A stretch of DNA of 64,000 bases from Shewanella sp. MR-4 (lineage in GTDB: Bacteria > Pseudomonadota > Gammaproteobacteria > Enterobacterales > Shewanellaceae). The position numbers and the translations under genes were made by a program. The DNA is taken from NCBI RefSeq assembly GCF_000014685.1, contig NC_008321.1:3407001-3471000 (forward strand). Reading direction: 5' to 3'. Below the pieces are notes generated by a model. That model was not told the origin of the DNA, did no database searches, and saw only the letters and a program-made list of their open reading frames with translations. Of this stretch, positions 7,727 to 16,572 are shown in pieces (positions within the stretch are counted from its first letter, which is position 1; each line of letters begins with the position of its first letter).

Positions 7727-8527
7727 TCAGCTCAGAATTAATTTGAGACCGACACACAGGAGTAAAAGTGCAAATATTTTTTTAAGGACCGAGGTAGGCC
7801 AAGTGCTTGCCGCCTTAACGCCTACTGGAGCCATTAAAATAGAGGTTATGATTAAGCCAAACAGCGCGGGTAAATAGATATACCCTAAGGTTCCCTCGGG
7901 GAGATCCGGCGCGTTAAAGCCCGCGATTATATACCCTAAGCTGCCCGACAAGGAGATTAATAATCCGGTTGCGGCAGAAAATCCCACCGCAAGGCGCATC
8001 TGCAAACCAAAATAGGTTAAAAACGGCACTAACAAGACGCCACCGCCAATTCCCATTAACCCTGCTATAACGGCAACAATCATGGCCACCACAAACAAAA
8101 TCGCCGAGTTTGGTAGCTCTCGGTTCGATTCGGTTTTAAAGGGATAAGCCATTTGAATCGCCATTAACATCACAAATACCGCAAACCCTTGTCTGAGGGT
8201 CGCCGCAGGGATTTGTTCGGCAATAAAGCCGGACATCAAGGCGCCGAGAATAATCCCCGGGAACATGGTTCGAAACAATCCCCAGGGCACATTACCGCGT
8301 TTATGGTGCGCTCTTGCAGAAGAAATCGAGGTTAAAATAATCGCCGCAAGGGATGTGGCAATCGCAATATGGGGTAACTGAGCCGAAGTGATACCGACAG
8401 AAGGTAAGATATAAAGCAGTGCGGGCACGACAATTAAGCCACCACCAATGCCCAATAACCCCGCCATAAAACCGACAAATGCGCCTAAAGCCAAGCAAAT
8501 AAAGAACACCGACAGCAAACTATCCAC
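7727..8527 (-). CDS. TauE/SafE family anion exporter
   Basis: A 266-residue multi-span membrane protein with about eight helices and the two internally related halves typical of TauE/SafE (DUF81): GFMAGLLGIGGGLIVVPALL near the N-terminus and AGLMGIGGGVLLVPFLTYFG in the middle. The family is linked to export of sulfite, sulfoacetate or other organosulfur anions, but substrates are rarely known and I cannot assign one. Start is GTG (8525-8527) with an AGG eight bases upstream. It sits between ptsP and lgt in the same direction; E. coli lacks it there, so it is a lineage insertion in a conserved operon. Confidence 0.88.
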   Translation of the reverse strand: MDSLLSVFFICLALGAFVGFMAGLLGIGGGLIVVPALLYILPSVGITSAQLPHIAIATSLAAIILTSISSARAHHKRGNVPWGLFRTMFPGIILGALMSGFIAEQIPAATLRQGFAVFVMLMAIQMAYPFKTESNRELPNSAILFVVAMIVAVIAGLMGIGGGVLLVPFLTYFGLQMRLAVGFSAATGLLISLSGSLGYIIAGFNAPDLPEGTLGYIYLPALFGLIITSILMAPVGVKAASTWPTSVLKKIFALLLLCVGLKLILS

Positions 8528-8585
8528 ACGGGTACCTACAGCGTGATTAAGTGAAGCCTTAGCTTAAAGCAAAAGGCGCGATTAG

Positions 8586-10820
8586 TTAATTAAGAATTGT
8601 GGCCAATCCCTGCTGTGTTAAATATTCTTTAACCAACTCACGCACTTGGAAACCATTTGATAGGCTCAAAGCCTGCGACAAGAGTTGCGTCAAATCGGCG
8701 CGAGACACACGGCGCAGCAGGTAATTTATCCGGGCTAAACTGCCTTGGTTCATACTCAAATGCTGATATCCCATCGCCACCAACAGAATCGCCCCCATGG
8801 GTTCCCCCGCCAGCTCGCCACAGATACTAATATCGAGTTCATGGTAGTCACAATCGAGCCGAGCCTGGTGCAGCGCCCGAAGAATGCCTGGATGATAACT
8901 ATCAAACAGGGAACTCACCCTTGGGTTGTTACGATCTACTGCGAGTAAATATTGGGTCAAATCGTTACTGCCGACCGACACAAAATCGACGCGTTTTGCG
9001 ACTTCATCTAACTGATATAATAGCGCAGGAACTTCGAGCATAATGCCAATGCGCGGCATTTCAATCTGGCTGTTCACATCGTTCTTGAGTTCAACATAGG
9101 CCTGCTCTAAATAGGCCAAGGATTGATCAATTTCATCTAAGTTACTGACCATAGGCAGTAAAATACTGAGCTGCTTGCCCTCTCCGCCCGCTTGCAACAT
9201 AGCTCTTAGCTGTACGAGGAACAGCTCGGGATGATCCAATGATAAGCGGATACCGCGCCAGCCTAGGAAGGGGTTATCTTCTTTGATCGGGAAATAAGGC
9301 AGCGGCTTATCGCCCCCCACGTCTAAGGTACGCATCACCACAGGGCGAGCCGATGCCGCCGATAACACCTGTTGATAGACTTTTACCTGCTCGGACTCAC
9401 TCGGAAAACGCTGCTGTAGCATAAAGGGAATTTCGGTGCGATAGAGCCCGATACCATCGGCGCCTTCGGCGATTTCAGAGGCGACGCCACTGAGTAAGCC
9501 AGCGTTAAGATATAAACGAATACGCGTACCATCGAGCATGACTGACGGCAGGGCTAACTCCTGCGCGTATTGGCGTTGCAACGCCTTTTGCGCCGAAATC
9601 AAACTGCGATATTCGCTCACAATGGCGGGCGATGGCGACACCATCAATTGCCCACGGCTGGCATTGACCACTAATAACTTCTGGTCAATATCGGCCGACA
9701 ACAATTGCTCAACGCCGGTAATGGCGGGCACGCCTAGTGCGCGCGCTAAAATGGCCGCATGGGAGTTAACGCCCCCCAGTTCAGTGACAATACCGGCTAA
9801 TTTTTGTCGAGGGAATTCCGCCAGCAATGTGGCATCCGCTTCACGGGTAACGAGAATCACCGGCTTATCGGGTTCAAGCTCTAAACGCTCGGGTTCGATT
9901 AACTGCCTTAATACCTTTTGCCCAAGGTCACGAATATCACTCGCCCGCTCCTTCAGGTAGGGATCTTCCATCGCTAAAAACTGTTGAATATAACGCAGCG
10001 AAACTCGGCTGACCGCCGATTCGGCTTCCCAGCCCTGCTGCACTTCACGGGCATATTCACCACCTAGGCTGGCATCATCGAGCAGCAGCTGCAAGGCATT
10101 GAATATCGAGGCTACTTCTTCATCCTGCTCACGGTCGAAACGTTGAGATAAGGCGCCGATTGCCTCTTTACAACGCCCCATTGCCGCCACTAATCGGCTG
10201 GATTCGAGGGCAATATCCTCGCAGCGTACATCGGGCTGCTCGAGGGAAATTTCGCCACCGAGCACTAAGGCATGGGCAATAGCGATACCGCTTGATGCTG
10301 AGGTGCCCTGGAATAAAATCTGTTGATGCAGCGAACTGACTTGTGCCTTTTGCTTTAATCCTCTAATCGCCATCGCGAGCTGCGCGGCCAAGGTCATTAA
10401 GAAGGCTTCTTCCCCTTCGCTAAACTGCCGCGCGCTGGCCTGCTGCACCACAATCACGCCAACTACGGCTTTTTGATAAATAATGGGGACGGCTAAAAAG
10501 GCACGGTATTCTTCTTCAGCGACTTCGGGGAAGAGTTTAAAGCGTGGATGCAAACGCGCATCGGCGAGGTTTACGGCTTCTTCGCGTTCAGCGGCCAAGC
10601 CAACCAAACCTTGGGTTAACGGCATGCGTACACGCCCAACGGCACTCTTTTCGAGGCCATCGGTGGCTGATAATACGAGTTCTTGCTGATCTAGGATGTA
10701 GACCGAGCAACATTGGGTTTCCATCGCCGCTTTGGTCGATGAAACTAGGACTTCTAATGCGGTTTCTAAGCTGTGGGCGGACGCCACAGCTTGAGTAATA
10801 TCCCTGAGCGTATTTAACAC
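8586..10820 (-). CDS. ptsP: PTS-Ntr enzyme I, PtsP
   Basis: Phosphoenolpyruvate-protein phosphotransferase of the nitrogen PTS: takes phosphate from PEP and passes it to NPr (PtsO), then PtsN. The N-terminal GAF sensor (residues about 1-165; VPIIYQKAVVGVIVVQQ) is followed by enzyme I domains: GTSASSGIAIA, the phospho-histidine in GGVNSHAAILARALGVPAI, then the TIM-barrel with GLYRTEIPFM, SVGSNDLTQYLLAVDRNN and CGELAG. I prefer GTG at 10818-10820 (744 residues, VLNTLRDITQAV aligning with E. coli MLTRLREIVEKV, AGGA nine bases upstream) over TTG three codons earlier. It follows rppH by 23 bp. Confidence 0.97.
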   Translation of the reverse strand: MLNTLRDITQAVASAHSLETALEVLVSSTKAAMETQCCSVYILDQQELVLSATDGLEKSAVGRVRMPLTQGLVGLAAEREEAVNLADARLHPRFKLFPEVAEEEYRAFLAVPIIYQKAVVGVIVVQQASARQFSEGEEAFLMTLAAQLAMAIRGLKQKAQVSSLHQQILFQGTSASSGIAIAHALVLGGEISLEQPDVRCEDIALESSRLVAAMGRCKEAIGALSQRFDREQDEEVASIFNALQLLLDDASLGGEYAREVQQGWEAESAVSRVSLRYIQQFLAMEDPYLKERASDIRDLGQKVLRQLIEPERLELEPDKPVILVTREADATLLAEFPRQKLAGIVTELGGVNSHAAILARALGVPAITGVEQLLSADIDQKLLVVNASRGQLMVSPSPAIVSEYRSLISAQKALQRQYAQELALPSVMLDGTRIRLYLNAGLLSGVASEIAEGADGIGLYRTEIPFMLQQRFPSESEQVKVYQQVLSAASARPVVMRTLDVGGDKPLPYFPIKEDNPFLGWRGIRLSLDHPELFLVQLRAMLQAGGEGKQLSILLPMVSNLDEIDQSLAYLEQAYVELKNDVNSQIEMPRIGIMLEVPALLYQLDEVAKRVDFVSVGSNDLTQYLLAVDRNNPRVSSLFDSYHPGILRALHQARLDCDYHELDISICGELAGEPMGAILLVAMGYQHLSMNQGSLARINYLLRRVSRADLTQLLSQALSLSNGFQVRELVKEYLTQQGLATILN

Positions 10821-10843
10821 TGTTTTCAATCCTCTTTTGAAAA

Positions 10844-11368
10844 TCAGCCCGTTGTTCTTTGTCTTACCCGCTTCCTCGGAATTTCCTGGGTTTGGAATGA
10901 CAATGCCGTTACCGCAAATTCTTTCATGACCTTACGATAAACATCACGCTTAAATGAGACAACTTGCCGCACAGGATACCAATAACTTACCCAACGCCAA
11001 TCGTCAAACTCAGGGTGGCCTGAAGAACTTAAATTAATCGCACTATCTTGGCTTTTGAGTTGTAACAGAAACCATTTTTGTTTTTGGCCGATACACACAG
11101 GCTTGCTGTCCTGCCTCACTAAACGTTTAGGTAAACGATATCTCAACCAAGAACGGGTCGAGGTTAATATAGTGACATGCTCAGGTCTTAAGCCTACTTC
11201 CTCATACAATTCACGGTACATCGCCTCTTCGGCCGTCTCACCATCATCGACGCCGCCCTGAGGAAATTGCCATGAATGTTGTCCGAATCGTCTGGCCCAC
11301 ATGACTTGGCCGTATCTATTACAAATTATTATGCCCACATTTGCGCGAAAGCCGTCGCTATCAATCAC
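10844..11368 (-). CDS. rppH: RNA 5'-pyrophosphohydrolase RppH
   Basis: Nudix hydrolase that removes pyrophosphate from 5'-triphosphorylated mRNAs and so opens them to RNase E decay. It has 174 residues. The Nudix box reads GGVDDGE ... [10 protein letters not shown] at about residues 38-60, with the catalytic glutamates in place. N-terminal [20 protein letters not shown] and W-rich HSWQFPQGG are typical. Start is GTG (11366-11368) preceded by GGAG at five bases. First gene of the rppH-ptsP-tauE-lgt-thyA operon; its promoter must lie in the mutH-rppH spacer that carries the DnaA-box clusters. Confidence 0.97.
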
Positions 11369-11511
11369 ATGGACTCCAAATAAGGATAACTTTTAATAAA
11401 CCGATTGTTTCACAAAGCCAGTCTCTCAGCAAACCTCTATTTACAGCTATTTTTTGGATAAATACCCTCAACTTACTACTTTATCAACAATCCAAGGGTT
11501 TCAACCTTGGG

Positions 11512-11536
11512 GATATCCACATTTTCTGTGGATATC
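11512..11536. repeat. Perfect 10-bp inverted repeat holding two convergent DnaA-like boxes
   Basis: GATATCCACA (11512-11521) and TGTGGATATC (11527-11536) are exact reverse complements around TTTTC. Each contains ATATCCACA, one mismatch from the DnaA box TTATCCACA. A third box-like TTATCAACA lies 23 bp to the left. Confidence 0.7.
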
Positions 11537-11846
11537 TCTGTTTGAAACTAGGGTAAACTAGGTATATCGTTCAAAAAACATCAAATATCGTTCATGACAG
11601 TCTGCTTATTTAAATAAAATAAAAAATTTAAAATCATAAAGTTACATATAATCAGCGTAAGAATATGTGACTTAAAAACTAAAAAGCTCACTTTTTGACC
11701 TAATGCAAATTATGCGATTTCATCCGAGTAACACCTAAATGTTATACACAGAGCTCTCCCAAAATTACCCACACTCCCGAGGAAAAATGCCCCTTTTAGC
11801 CATTGACTCACGATTTTCAATCGGTTAAAGCCCACTGCATTGTGAG

Positions 11847-11869
11847 TTATCCATAATATCTGTGGATAA
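11847..11869. repeat. Convergent DnaA box pair
   Basis: TTATCCATA on the plus strand and TGTGGATAA (perfect TTATCCACA on the minus strand) are separated by 5 bp, the same spacing and orientation as the pair at 11513-11535. Confidence 0.65.
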
Positions 11870-12059
11870 ATATGTGAGAAACGCAAGGGAAAACCGAGAG
11901 TAACTTTGAACACTTTCGCAGGCATTGGATTGCAAACTGACAACCAATATTAAAATCATGCACTTACAGATTTCTCTATGAGTACAATCTTATCCTTTTT
12001 TGAGTGCTTAATTTTTAACCTCTGTTGCTAAGCACCTATTTTCCAGTAAAATTCGCCCT

Positions 12060-12731
12060 ATGAAACCGATAATCCCCCCTCAAAATCTGAGCGAACTGCT
12101 CGAACGTGCCAATATGATGGCCGGCATCTCTTTGGCCCAAATAGCAGCTCACCGCGGGATTACTGTGCCTAAGGATCTGAAGCGAGATAAGGGCTGGGTC
12201 GGACAACTCATTGAAATGGAGTTAGGTGCAACAGCTGGCTCAAAACCCGAGCAAGACTTTCTCCACCTCGGTGTTGAGCTAAAAACCATTCCCATCGATA
12301 GCAAAGGCAAACCACTGGAAACCACCTATGTGTGTGTGGCGCCGCTAACCAATATCGAAGGCTTAACTTGGCAAGACAGCTTAGTGTGTCACAAGTTACA
12401 GCGTGTGCTCTGGGTACCCGTTGAGGGCGAGCGGCATATTCCTGTGGGAGATCGTCGAGTCGGCACCCCCATATTGTGGGAGCCTGATCTCCAAGAGCAA
12501 AGGTTACTGCAACAGGATTGGGAGGAGATAATGGAACTTATCGCCTTAGGTAAAGTGGAAAAACTCACCGCAAGGCATGGCGAAGTGTTGCAACTGCGCC
12601 CTAAAGCCGCCAACAGTAAGGCGCTGACCCAGAGCATTGCCGAGGACGGTAGCCTGAAAATGACCAATCCACGGGGTTTCTATTTAAAGACCGCTTTTAC
12701 CGCCATGCTATTAAATAAGGTATTTGGTTAA
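12060..12731 (+). CDS. mutH: DNA mismatch repair endonuclease MutH
   Basis: Sequence-specific endonuclease that nicks the unmethylated strand at hemimethylated GATC when activated by MutS-MutL; implies a Dam-methylating host. It has 223 residues, like E. coli MutH. The PD-(D/E)xK-like core is seen as DFLHLGVELKTIPID (the ELK of the catalytic site). GKPLETTYVCVAPL and RGFYLKTAFTAMLL near the C-terminus are typical. Divergent from rppH across the DnaA-box-rich spacer. An FNR/CRP-like site and cyaC follow. Confidence 0.97.
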   Translation: MKPIIPPQNLSELLERANMMAGISLAQIAAHRGITVPKDLKRDKGWVGQLIEMELGATAGSKPEQDFLHLGVELKTIPIDSKGKPLETTYVCVAPLTNIEGLTWQDSLVCHKLQRVLWVPVEGERHIPVGDRRVGTPILWEPDLQEQRLLQQDWEEIMELIALGKVEKLTARHGEVLQLRPKAANSKALTQSIAEDGSLKMTNPRGFYLKTAFTAMLLNKVFG

Positions 12732-12756
12732 ATTTTCGTAGCTATATAGCGTTGGA

Positions 12757-12771
12757 TTGATCCAGATCACA
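12757..12771 (+). promoter_or_regulatory. CRP/EtrA (FNR)-like binding site upstream of cyaC
   Basis: TTGATCCAGATCACA matches the FNR-type palindrome TTGAT-N4-ATCAA at 9 of 10 positions and the CRP core GTGATCTAGATCACA at 13 of 15. It lies about 85 bp upstream of the cyaC start, a normal activator or repressor distance. Confidence 0.55.
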
Positions 12772-12854
12772 AATATCACTGGCACTCTAGTGATGATTTT
12801 CTATAAACTACGGCATTCTGAAATATATGGCCGTATTCGGATACAAAACCCGTA

Positions 12855-13922
12855 GTGAGAGCACGTAGACAAGCGAAAAAACTTCTTTTTGCGATATTAG
12901 CTTGGGCGATAGCCATGGCTGCTTTCGTGTTTTTCCGATATGCCCAGTCGCCAGAGTTACCGCAATGGGCTGTGGGTTCGGCCGATCTCGCGACGCTTGC
13001 CGTCTACATGGGTATCATTTTTGGCAGCCTTCATTGGATGTCTAATTTGATCGCCGACTTTAGTGCAATCAATCGTCTTCCTTATGTCTTCTCGGTGATT
13101 TTTAAAGGTTTGTTCCTGTTGCTCGGAGCGACGACCTTAGCCTATATGACCCAATTTTTGAATATGTGGGCCATTGAAAACCATATGTCGACCCTAAGAC
13201 AAATGCTCACGGCACATATTCTCTATAGTCCTTCCTTCCAAGCGCTGATCGTCTACTTAGTCGTTGTGCGAGTCAGCTTAGCCTTTGTCGAACAAATGGC
13301 ACTCTTGGTTGGGCCACGCATTTTGCTCAATATTGGTTTAGGCAAGTACCATAAGCCGAGATACGAACAGCGTTTATTCCTATACTTAGATATGGTTGCA
13401 TCGACAACCCATGCTGAATCCCTCGGGGATTATCGTTTTAGTCGCCTGATCCAAGATAGTTTTAGCCTGCTGTCGGATACTGTGAGCAATAACGAAGCGG
13501 AAATTTATCGCTATATGGGCGATGCCGTCTTGATCCACTGGCCGTTAGAAGAAGGCGTAGTACACGACCGCTGCATGAATATCTATTTTGAATTTAGCCA
13601 GCAATTAAATTGGCAGCGACGTTACTTTGAAGAGCACTATGGTTTTGTGCCTAAATTTAAGGCAGCGGCCCACTGTGGACAAGTAGTTGCAGCGGTTGTT
13701 GGCGTGCAAAAACAAGAAATTAGCTTCTTTAGTGATGTGCTAAATACCTTAGCCAGACTTCAAGATCAGTGTAACCCACTGGGGCAACGCATGCTGATTT
13801 CTGGTGCGTTGGCGGGCCGACTCGACAATCCCAATAGCGAATACCGCTTAACTAATTTGGGTCCAGTCAAACTAAAGGGGAAACAACACTCGATTGAAGT
13901 GTTTGGCGTTTCCCCTCTCTAA
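12855..13922 (+). CDS. cyaC: Membrane-bound class III adenylate cyclase
   Basis: Probably makes cAMP for CRP. The N-terminal 160 residues have four hydrophobic spans (LLFAILAWAIAMAAFVFF; ATLAVYMGIIFGSLHW; LPYVFSVIFKGLFLLLGATT in part; ALIVYLVVVRVSLAFVE). The C-terminal class III catalytic domain (about 165-350) has FLYLDMVASTTHAE, whose Asp binds metal, IYRYMGDAVLIHW with the second Asp, and a distal NTLARLQDQC. The lysine that often precedes IGDA for adenine choice is Arg here. GTG start. Position next to oxyR fits the membrane class III cyclase CyaC reported in S. oneidensis; cyclase specificity is inferred, not shown. A CRP-like site upstream suggests feedback. Confidence 0.8.
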   Translation: MRARRQAKKLLFAILAWAIAMAAFVFFRYAQSPELPQWAVGSADLATLAVYMGIIFGSLHWMSNLIADFSAINRLPYVFSVIFKGLFLLLGATTLAYMTQFLNMWAIENHMSTLRQMLTAHILYSPSFQALIVYLVVVRVSLAFVEQMALLVGPRILLNIGLGKYHKPRYEQRLFLYLDMVASTTHAESLGDYRFSRLIQDSFSLLSDTVSNNEAEIYRYMGDAVLIHWPLEEGVVHDRCMNIYFEFSQQLNWQRRYFEEHYGFVPKFKAAAHCGQVVAAVVGVQKQEISFFSDVLNTLARLQDQCNPLGQRMLISGALAGRLDNPNSEYRLTNLGPVKLKGKQHSIEVFGVSPL

Positions 13923-13947
13923 TTTCAACTCACTGAACGTACAGCCA

Positions 13948-14859
13948 TTATTCCATGTCTTTGGTTAACAGCTTTTGGATAAGCAAACCTAAGGTACGGA
14001 AGGTCAAAATTCGGCTGGTTGTTTGTCGCCAGACTAAACCGATATCGCGGTAAGGCGCTTCACCGGGCGGAGTCATCACCACCAGATCGGTATCGTTTAA
14101 AATACCAGCATCGATCGCCATTTGCGGTAAGAAAGTCGTGCCCAGTTTGCTATTCACCATTTGCACTAGGGTATGCAGACTGGTCGCCGCAAAGGGATTC
14201 ACCTTCGCACTGTCACCTAACTGACAAGCGGTAATCGCATGCCCCGTAATGCAGTGTTCACTCTGCAGCAGGAAGATACTCTCATCGGGCAATGTTTGGT
14301 AATCGATAGGCTGATGAATGCCGCCTGCCAAGTCTTTATGGATCACCATCTTAAAGGGATCTATCCCCACTTTCATGCTGTGATAACCACTGGTATCCAC
14401 GGGCAAGGCAAGGATCAGTAAATCCAACTCCCCCTTACCTAAGGCATCGAGCAAACGCTCCGTCGTGTCCTCTTTGAGCAATAAACTCATCGCCGGATAA
14501 GCTTGCTGACATTGCTTAACCACGCGGCTTAATAAAAATGGCGCAATCGTTGGAATACAGCCTAAGCGAATATCCCCCGTCATTGGTTCGCCCTGGTTTT
14601 TAACCAGTTCGACTAAATCATCCACATCCGTGAGGATTTTACGGGAGCGTTGCACGACTTCTTCACCAATTGCGGTGAACATAAAGGATTTATGATCACG
14701 TTCAATCAATTGATGACCAAGCTGTTCTTCAAGATTCTGGATCCCACTCGACAGCGTTGATTGGCTAACAAAGCACACCTTAGCGGCGCGGTTAAAATTC
14801 TGTTCTTGGTGAAGATTCACCAAATAGAATAAATTCTTGAGGCTAGGTAAATTTTTCAT
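13948..14859 (-). CDS. oxyR: Hydrogen peroxide-responsive regulator OxyR
   Basis: LysR-type regulator with 303 residues that senses H2O2 through a disulfide switch and controls catalase, Dps and related genes. The helix-turn-helix is QNFNRAAKVCFVSQSTLSSG (residues 18-37). Both redox cysteines are present in SEHCITGHAITAC, matching Cys199 and Cys208 of E. coli OxyR. FRTLGLLIQKLL closes the protein. It converges on cyaC and lies upstream, in its own direction, of nothing close; hptA precedes it by about 220 bp, so it likely has its own promoter in 14860-15077. Confidence 0.96.
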   Translation of the reverse strand: MKNLPSLKNLFYLVNLHQEQNFNRAAKVCFVSQSTLSSGIQNLEEQLGHQLIERDHKSFMFTAIGEEVVQRSRKILTDVDDLVELVKNQGEPMTGDIRLGCIPTIAPFLLSRVVKQCQQAYPAMSLLLKEDTTERLLDALGKGELDLLILALPVDTSGYHSMKVGIDPFKMVIHKDLAGGIHQPIDYQTLPDESIFLLQSEHCITGHAITACQLGDSAKVNPFAATSLHTLVQMVNSKLGTTFLPQMAIDAGILNDTDLVVMTPPGEAPYRDIGLVWRQTTSRILTFRTLGLLIQKLLTKDME

Positions 14860-15041
14860 TTAATCGATTGCCACTAAGGTTATGAATTAATAAATTTAAT
14901 CAACTCTAGCATAAGTTATCAACTAAAACGCGGCTGAATTACTCAATAGTGTGAGCAAAATCGATTTTCAATCAAAGGAAAATGCACTAGGTGACTTATA
15001 GACGACAAACGGATGGAATGAAGGCAGGAAATGAGACTATC

Positions 15042-15066
15042 GAGGTGCAACCTGAAGCTGCACCTC
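15042..15066 (-). repeat. Hairpin downstream of hptA
   Basis: GAGGTGCA (15042-15049) pairs with TGCACCTC (15059-15066) around a 9-base loop, just past the hptA stop. It lacks a real T-run on the minus strand, so it may be a weak or factor-assisted terminator. Confidence 0.45.
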
Positions 15067-15077
15067 TAGGCGACAAA

Positions 15078-15443
15078 CTAGGCTTTAGCCTGTAGGAATT
15101 GCTTTAACTGCTGCAGATCGGCACTTGCAAATTCAACAATTTGCGCGACCCAAGTTGCATGTTCTGTTTCCCAACGAGCTTCTTCACCATGTTGGAGTAA
15201 CTGGGCAATTTGCTGAATACGTTTTAAACCCACCGATCCAGCCGCACCTTTAAACTTATGGGCTTCGGAGCATAAAGTGTCCTTATCCGCAGCTTCGTTA
15301 GCCTTTACCAGATTCCCAACATACTCAGGCATTAATTGCTCAAATAATACCACGCTCTTTAGTAGAGTTCCGGCACCAATCGCGCTGCAATACTGTTCTA
15401 ACGTATTGAGATCCAGGATTGTTTCTAATTCAACTGTGGCCAT
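15078..15443 (-). CDS. hptA: Histidine phosphotransfer protein HptA (Arc system)
   Basis: A free-standing 121-residue HPt domain. The phosphorylatable histidine is in SEAHKFKGAAGSVGLKRI (residues 57-74), inside a helical bundle. In S. oneidensis the Arc system is split: the sensor ArcS lacks the HPt domain of E. coli ArcB and HptA relays phosphate to ArcA. The neighbours here, oxyR on one side and the radical SAM plus gltBD genes on the other, match the published hptA locus as I recall it, which supports the name over a generic HPt protein. Single-gene unit by spacing. Confidence 0.85.
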   Translation of the reverse strand: MATVELETILDLNTLEQYCSAIGAGTLLKSVVLFEQLMPEYVGNLVKANEAADKDTLCSEAHKFKGAAGSVGLKRIQQIAQLLQHGEEARWETEHATWVAQIVEFASADLQQLKQFLQAKA

Positions 15444-15627
15444 CTAGGCCTCCCTTAAGTAGTCCAATGCTTAAAACACGTTTATGACATGATACCCACT
15501 AAAATTGTCAGTGCAACTTATAGCAGCATTTGTGGTCAAAAGGCGTTTAGTTTAACAAAAAATCAACCATTTCAAACACTCTCAGCGATGAGCCTATATT
15601 GAACGGGCCTCTCTAACGCATATCCTA

Positions 15628-16572
15628 TTATGGTCGCGCTAATGCAGCCCCTTGTCCACCCTTACACGCAAGATCCTCAACAATTGCCACTAAACCATTC
15701 CAGCGATAGCCACACCAATCGGGCGCGAGTAGTATCGGTTTTTTCGCATAGGCGGTCACCCGATGAAAAATCACCTCTTTCGGTGTATGCCGAACCAATT
15801 CGCCGACACAAGCCGCATACTCCTCAATACTGAGCAAAGGTAAGCGCCCTGCGCGCCAAGCTTTCGCCATCGTACTGCCCTCCACCACATGTAATGGATG
15901 TAACTTTAAGCCATCGACGCCCTGCGCCAGCACCGCCTGCAGTGTCGCCATATAATCGAGGTGAGTTTCACCGGGTAAGCCTAAGATAAGGTGGGTACAG
16001 ACTTTTACCCCTCGACTTCTGGCCCGTGCAACTGTATCGCAATAACAGGCAAAATCGTGCCCACGGTTAATCTTATGCAAGGTGCTATCATTGGCGGTTT
16101 GCAATCCAAGCTCCAGCCAAACATCGACGCCCTTTTGCTGATAACTCGCTAATAAATCTAACACATTGTCTGGCACACAGTCAGGACGAGTGCCGACACA
16201 CAGGCCCACAATCTCACTGTCCTTGACCGCTTCATCGTATTTAGCCATCAACATTTGATACTCATCATAGGTGCTCGTATAGGCTTGAAAATAGGCGATA
16301 AATTTATCTGCGTTCAGCTTAGGTTTCGCCTCTTTATAACGGGCTTTCCCCTGCCGTAATTGCTCACTAATGCTGAGCGTTTCCGCCTGCTGATAACTAA
16401 AGGAGGCCACATTGCAAAAGGTACAACCGCCACGTCCCAGAGTGCCATCACGGTTAGGGCAAGTGAATTTTGCATCTATGGTGAGCTTACGTAATCGCTC
16501 GCCGTATTTAGCCTTACACACGGCACCAAATGTGTTTACGTATGCATCGAGCCCCATTAGCTCGCCCGCCAA
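15628..16572 (-). CDS. TIGR01212 family radical SAM protein (YhcC-like)
   Basis: A 314-residue radical SAM protein. The N-terminal FTCPNRDGTLGRGGCTFCN provides the cluster cysteines (pattern C-x11-C-x2-C), close to the Elp3-like arrangement; a glycine-rich GLCVGTRPDCVPD and ELGLQTANDSTL follow, and HLILGLPGETHLDY is typical of the family. E. coli YhcC is its counterpart, also beside gltBD in that genome. The substrate is not established; tRNA modification has been suggested. The start may be the first ATG (MAGELMGLDAYV) or the one six codons later. Confidence 0.88.
   Translation of the reverse strand: MAGELMGLDAYVNTFGAVCKAKYGERLRKLTIDAKFTCPNRDGTLGRGGCTFCNVASFSYQQAETLSISEQLRQGKARYKEAKPKLNADKFIAYFQAYTSTYDEYQMLMAKYDEAVKDSEIVGLCVGTRPDCVPDNVLDLLASYQQKGVDVWLELGLQTANDSTLHKINRGHDFACYCDTVARARSRGVKVCTHLILGLPGETHLDYMATLQAVLAQGVDGLKLHPLHVVEGSTMAKAWRAGRLPLLSIEEYAACVGELVRHTPKEVIFHRVTAYAKKPILLAPDWCGYRWNGLVAIVEDLACKGGQGAALARP

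Larger units (their letters stand above)
11369..12059. other. AT-rich rppH-mutH spacer: candidate DARS2 (DnaA-reactivating) locus
   Basis: A 691-bp gap with no convincing gene. It holds at least seven DnaA-box-like nonamers. Left cluster: TTATCAACA (11481-11489), ATATCCACA (11513-11521), and its inverted copy TGTGGATAT (11527-11535). Right cluster: TTATACACA (11742-11750), TTACCCACA (11765-11773), TTATCCATA (11847-11855), and the inverted perfect box TGTGGATAA (11861-11869). Both convergent pairs have the same 9-5-9 geometry. Between the clusters, after an A/T tract, AATCATAAAGTTA (11632-11644) differs from the IHF consensus at one position. In E. coli DARS2 occupies exactly the mutH-rppH (ygdP) gap, as I recall. 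The assignment is inference from position plus boxes. Confidence 0.6.

Noticed and set aside
9538..9960. 140-codon plus-strand frame opposite ptsP
   Set aside because: Antisense to a conserved enzyme I region; no family features.
11481..11869. DnaA-box region as the chromosomal origin
   Set aside because: No dnaA, dnaN, gidA or parAB nearby and no 13-mer DUE array recognised; the mutH-rppH position fits DARS2 better.
11341..11943. Two frames of about 70 codons (11341-11556 plus, 11710-11943 minus) in the rppH-mutH gap
   Set aside because: AT-rich spacer, no ribosome binding sites, and they run through the DnaA-box clusters; better explained as non-coding.
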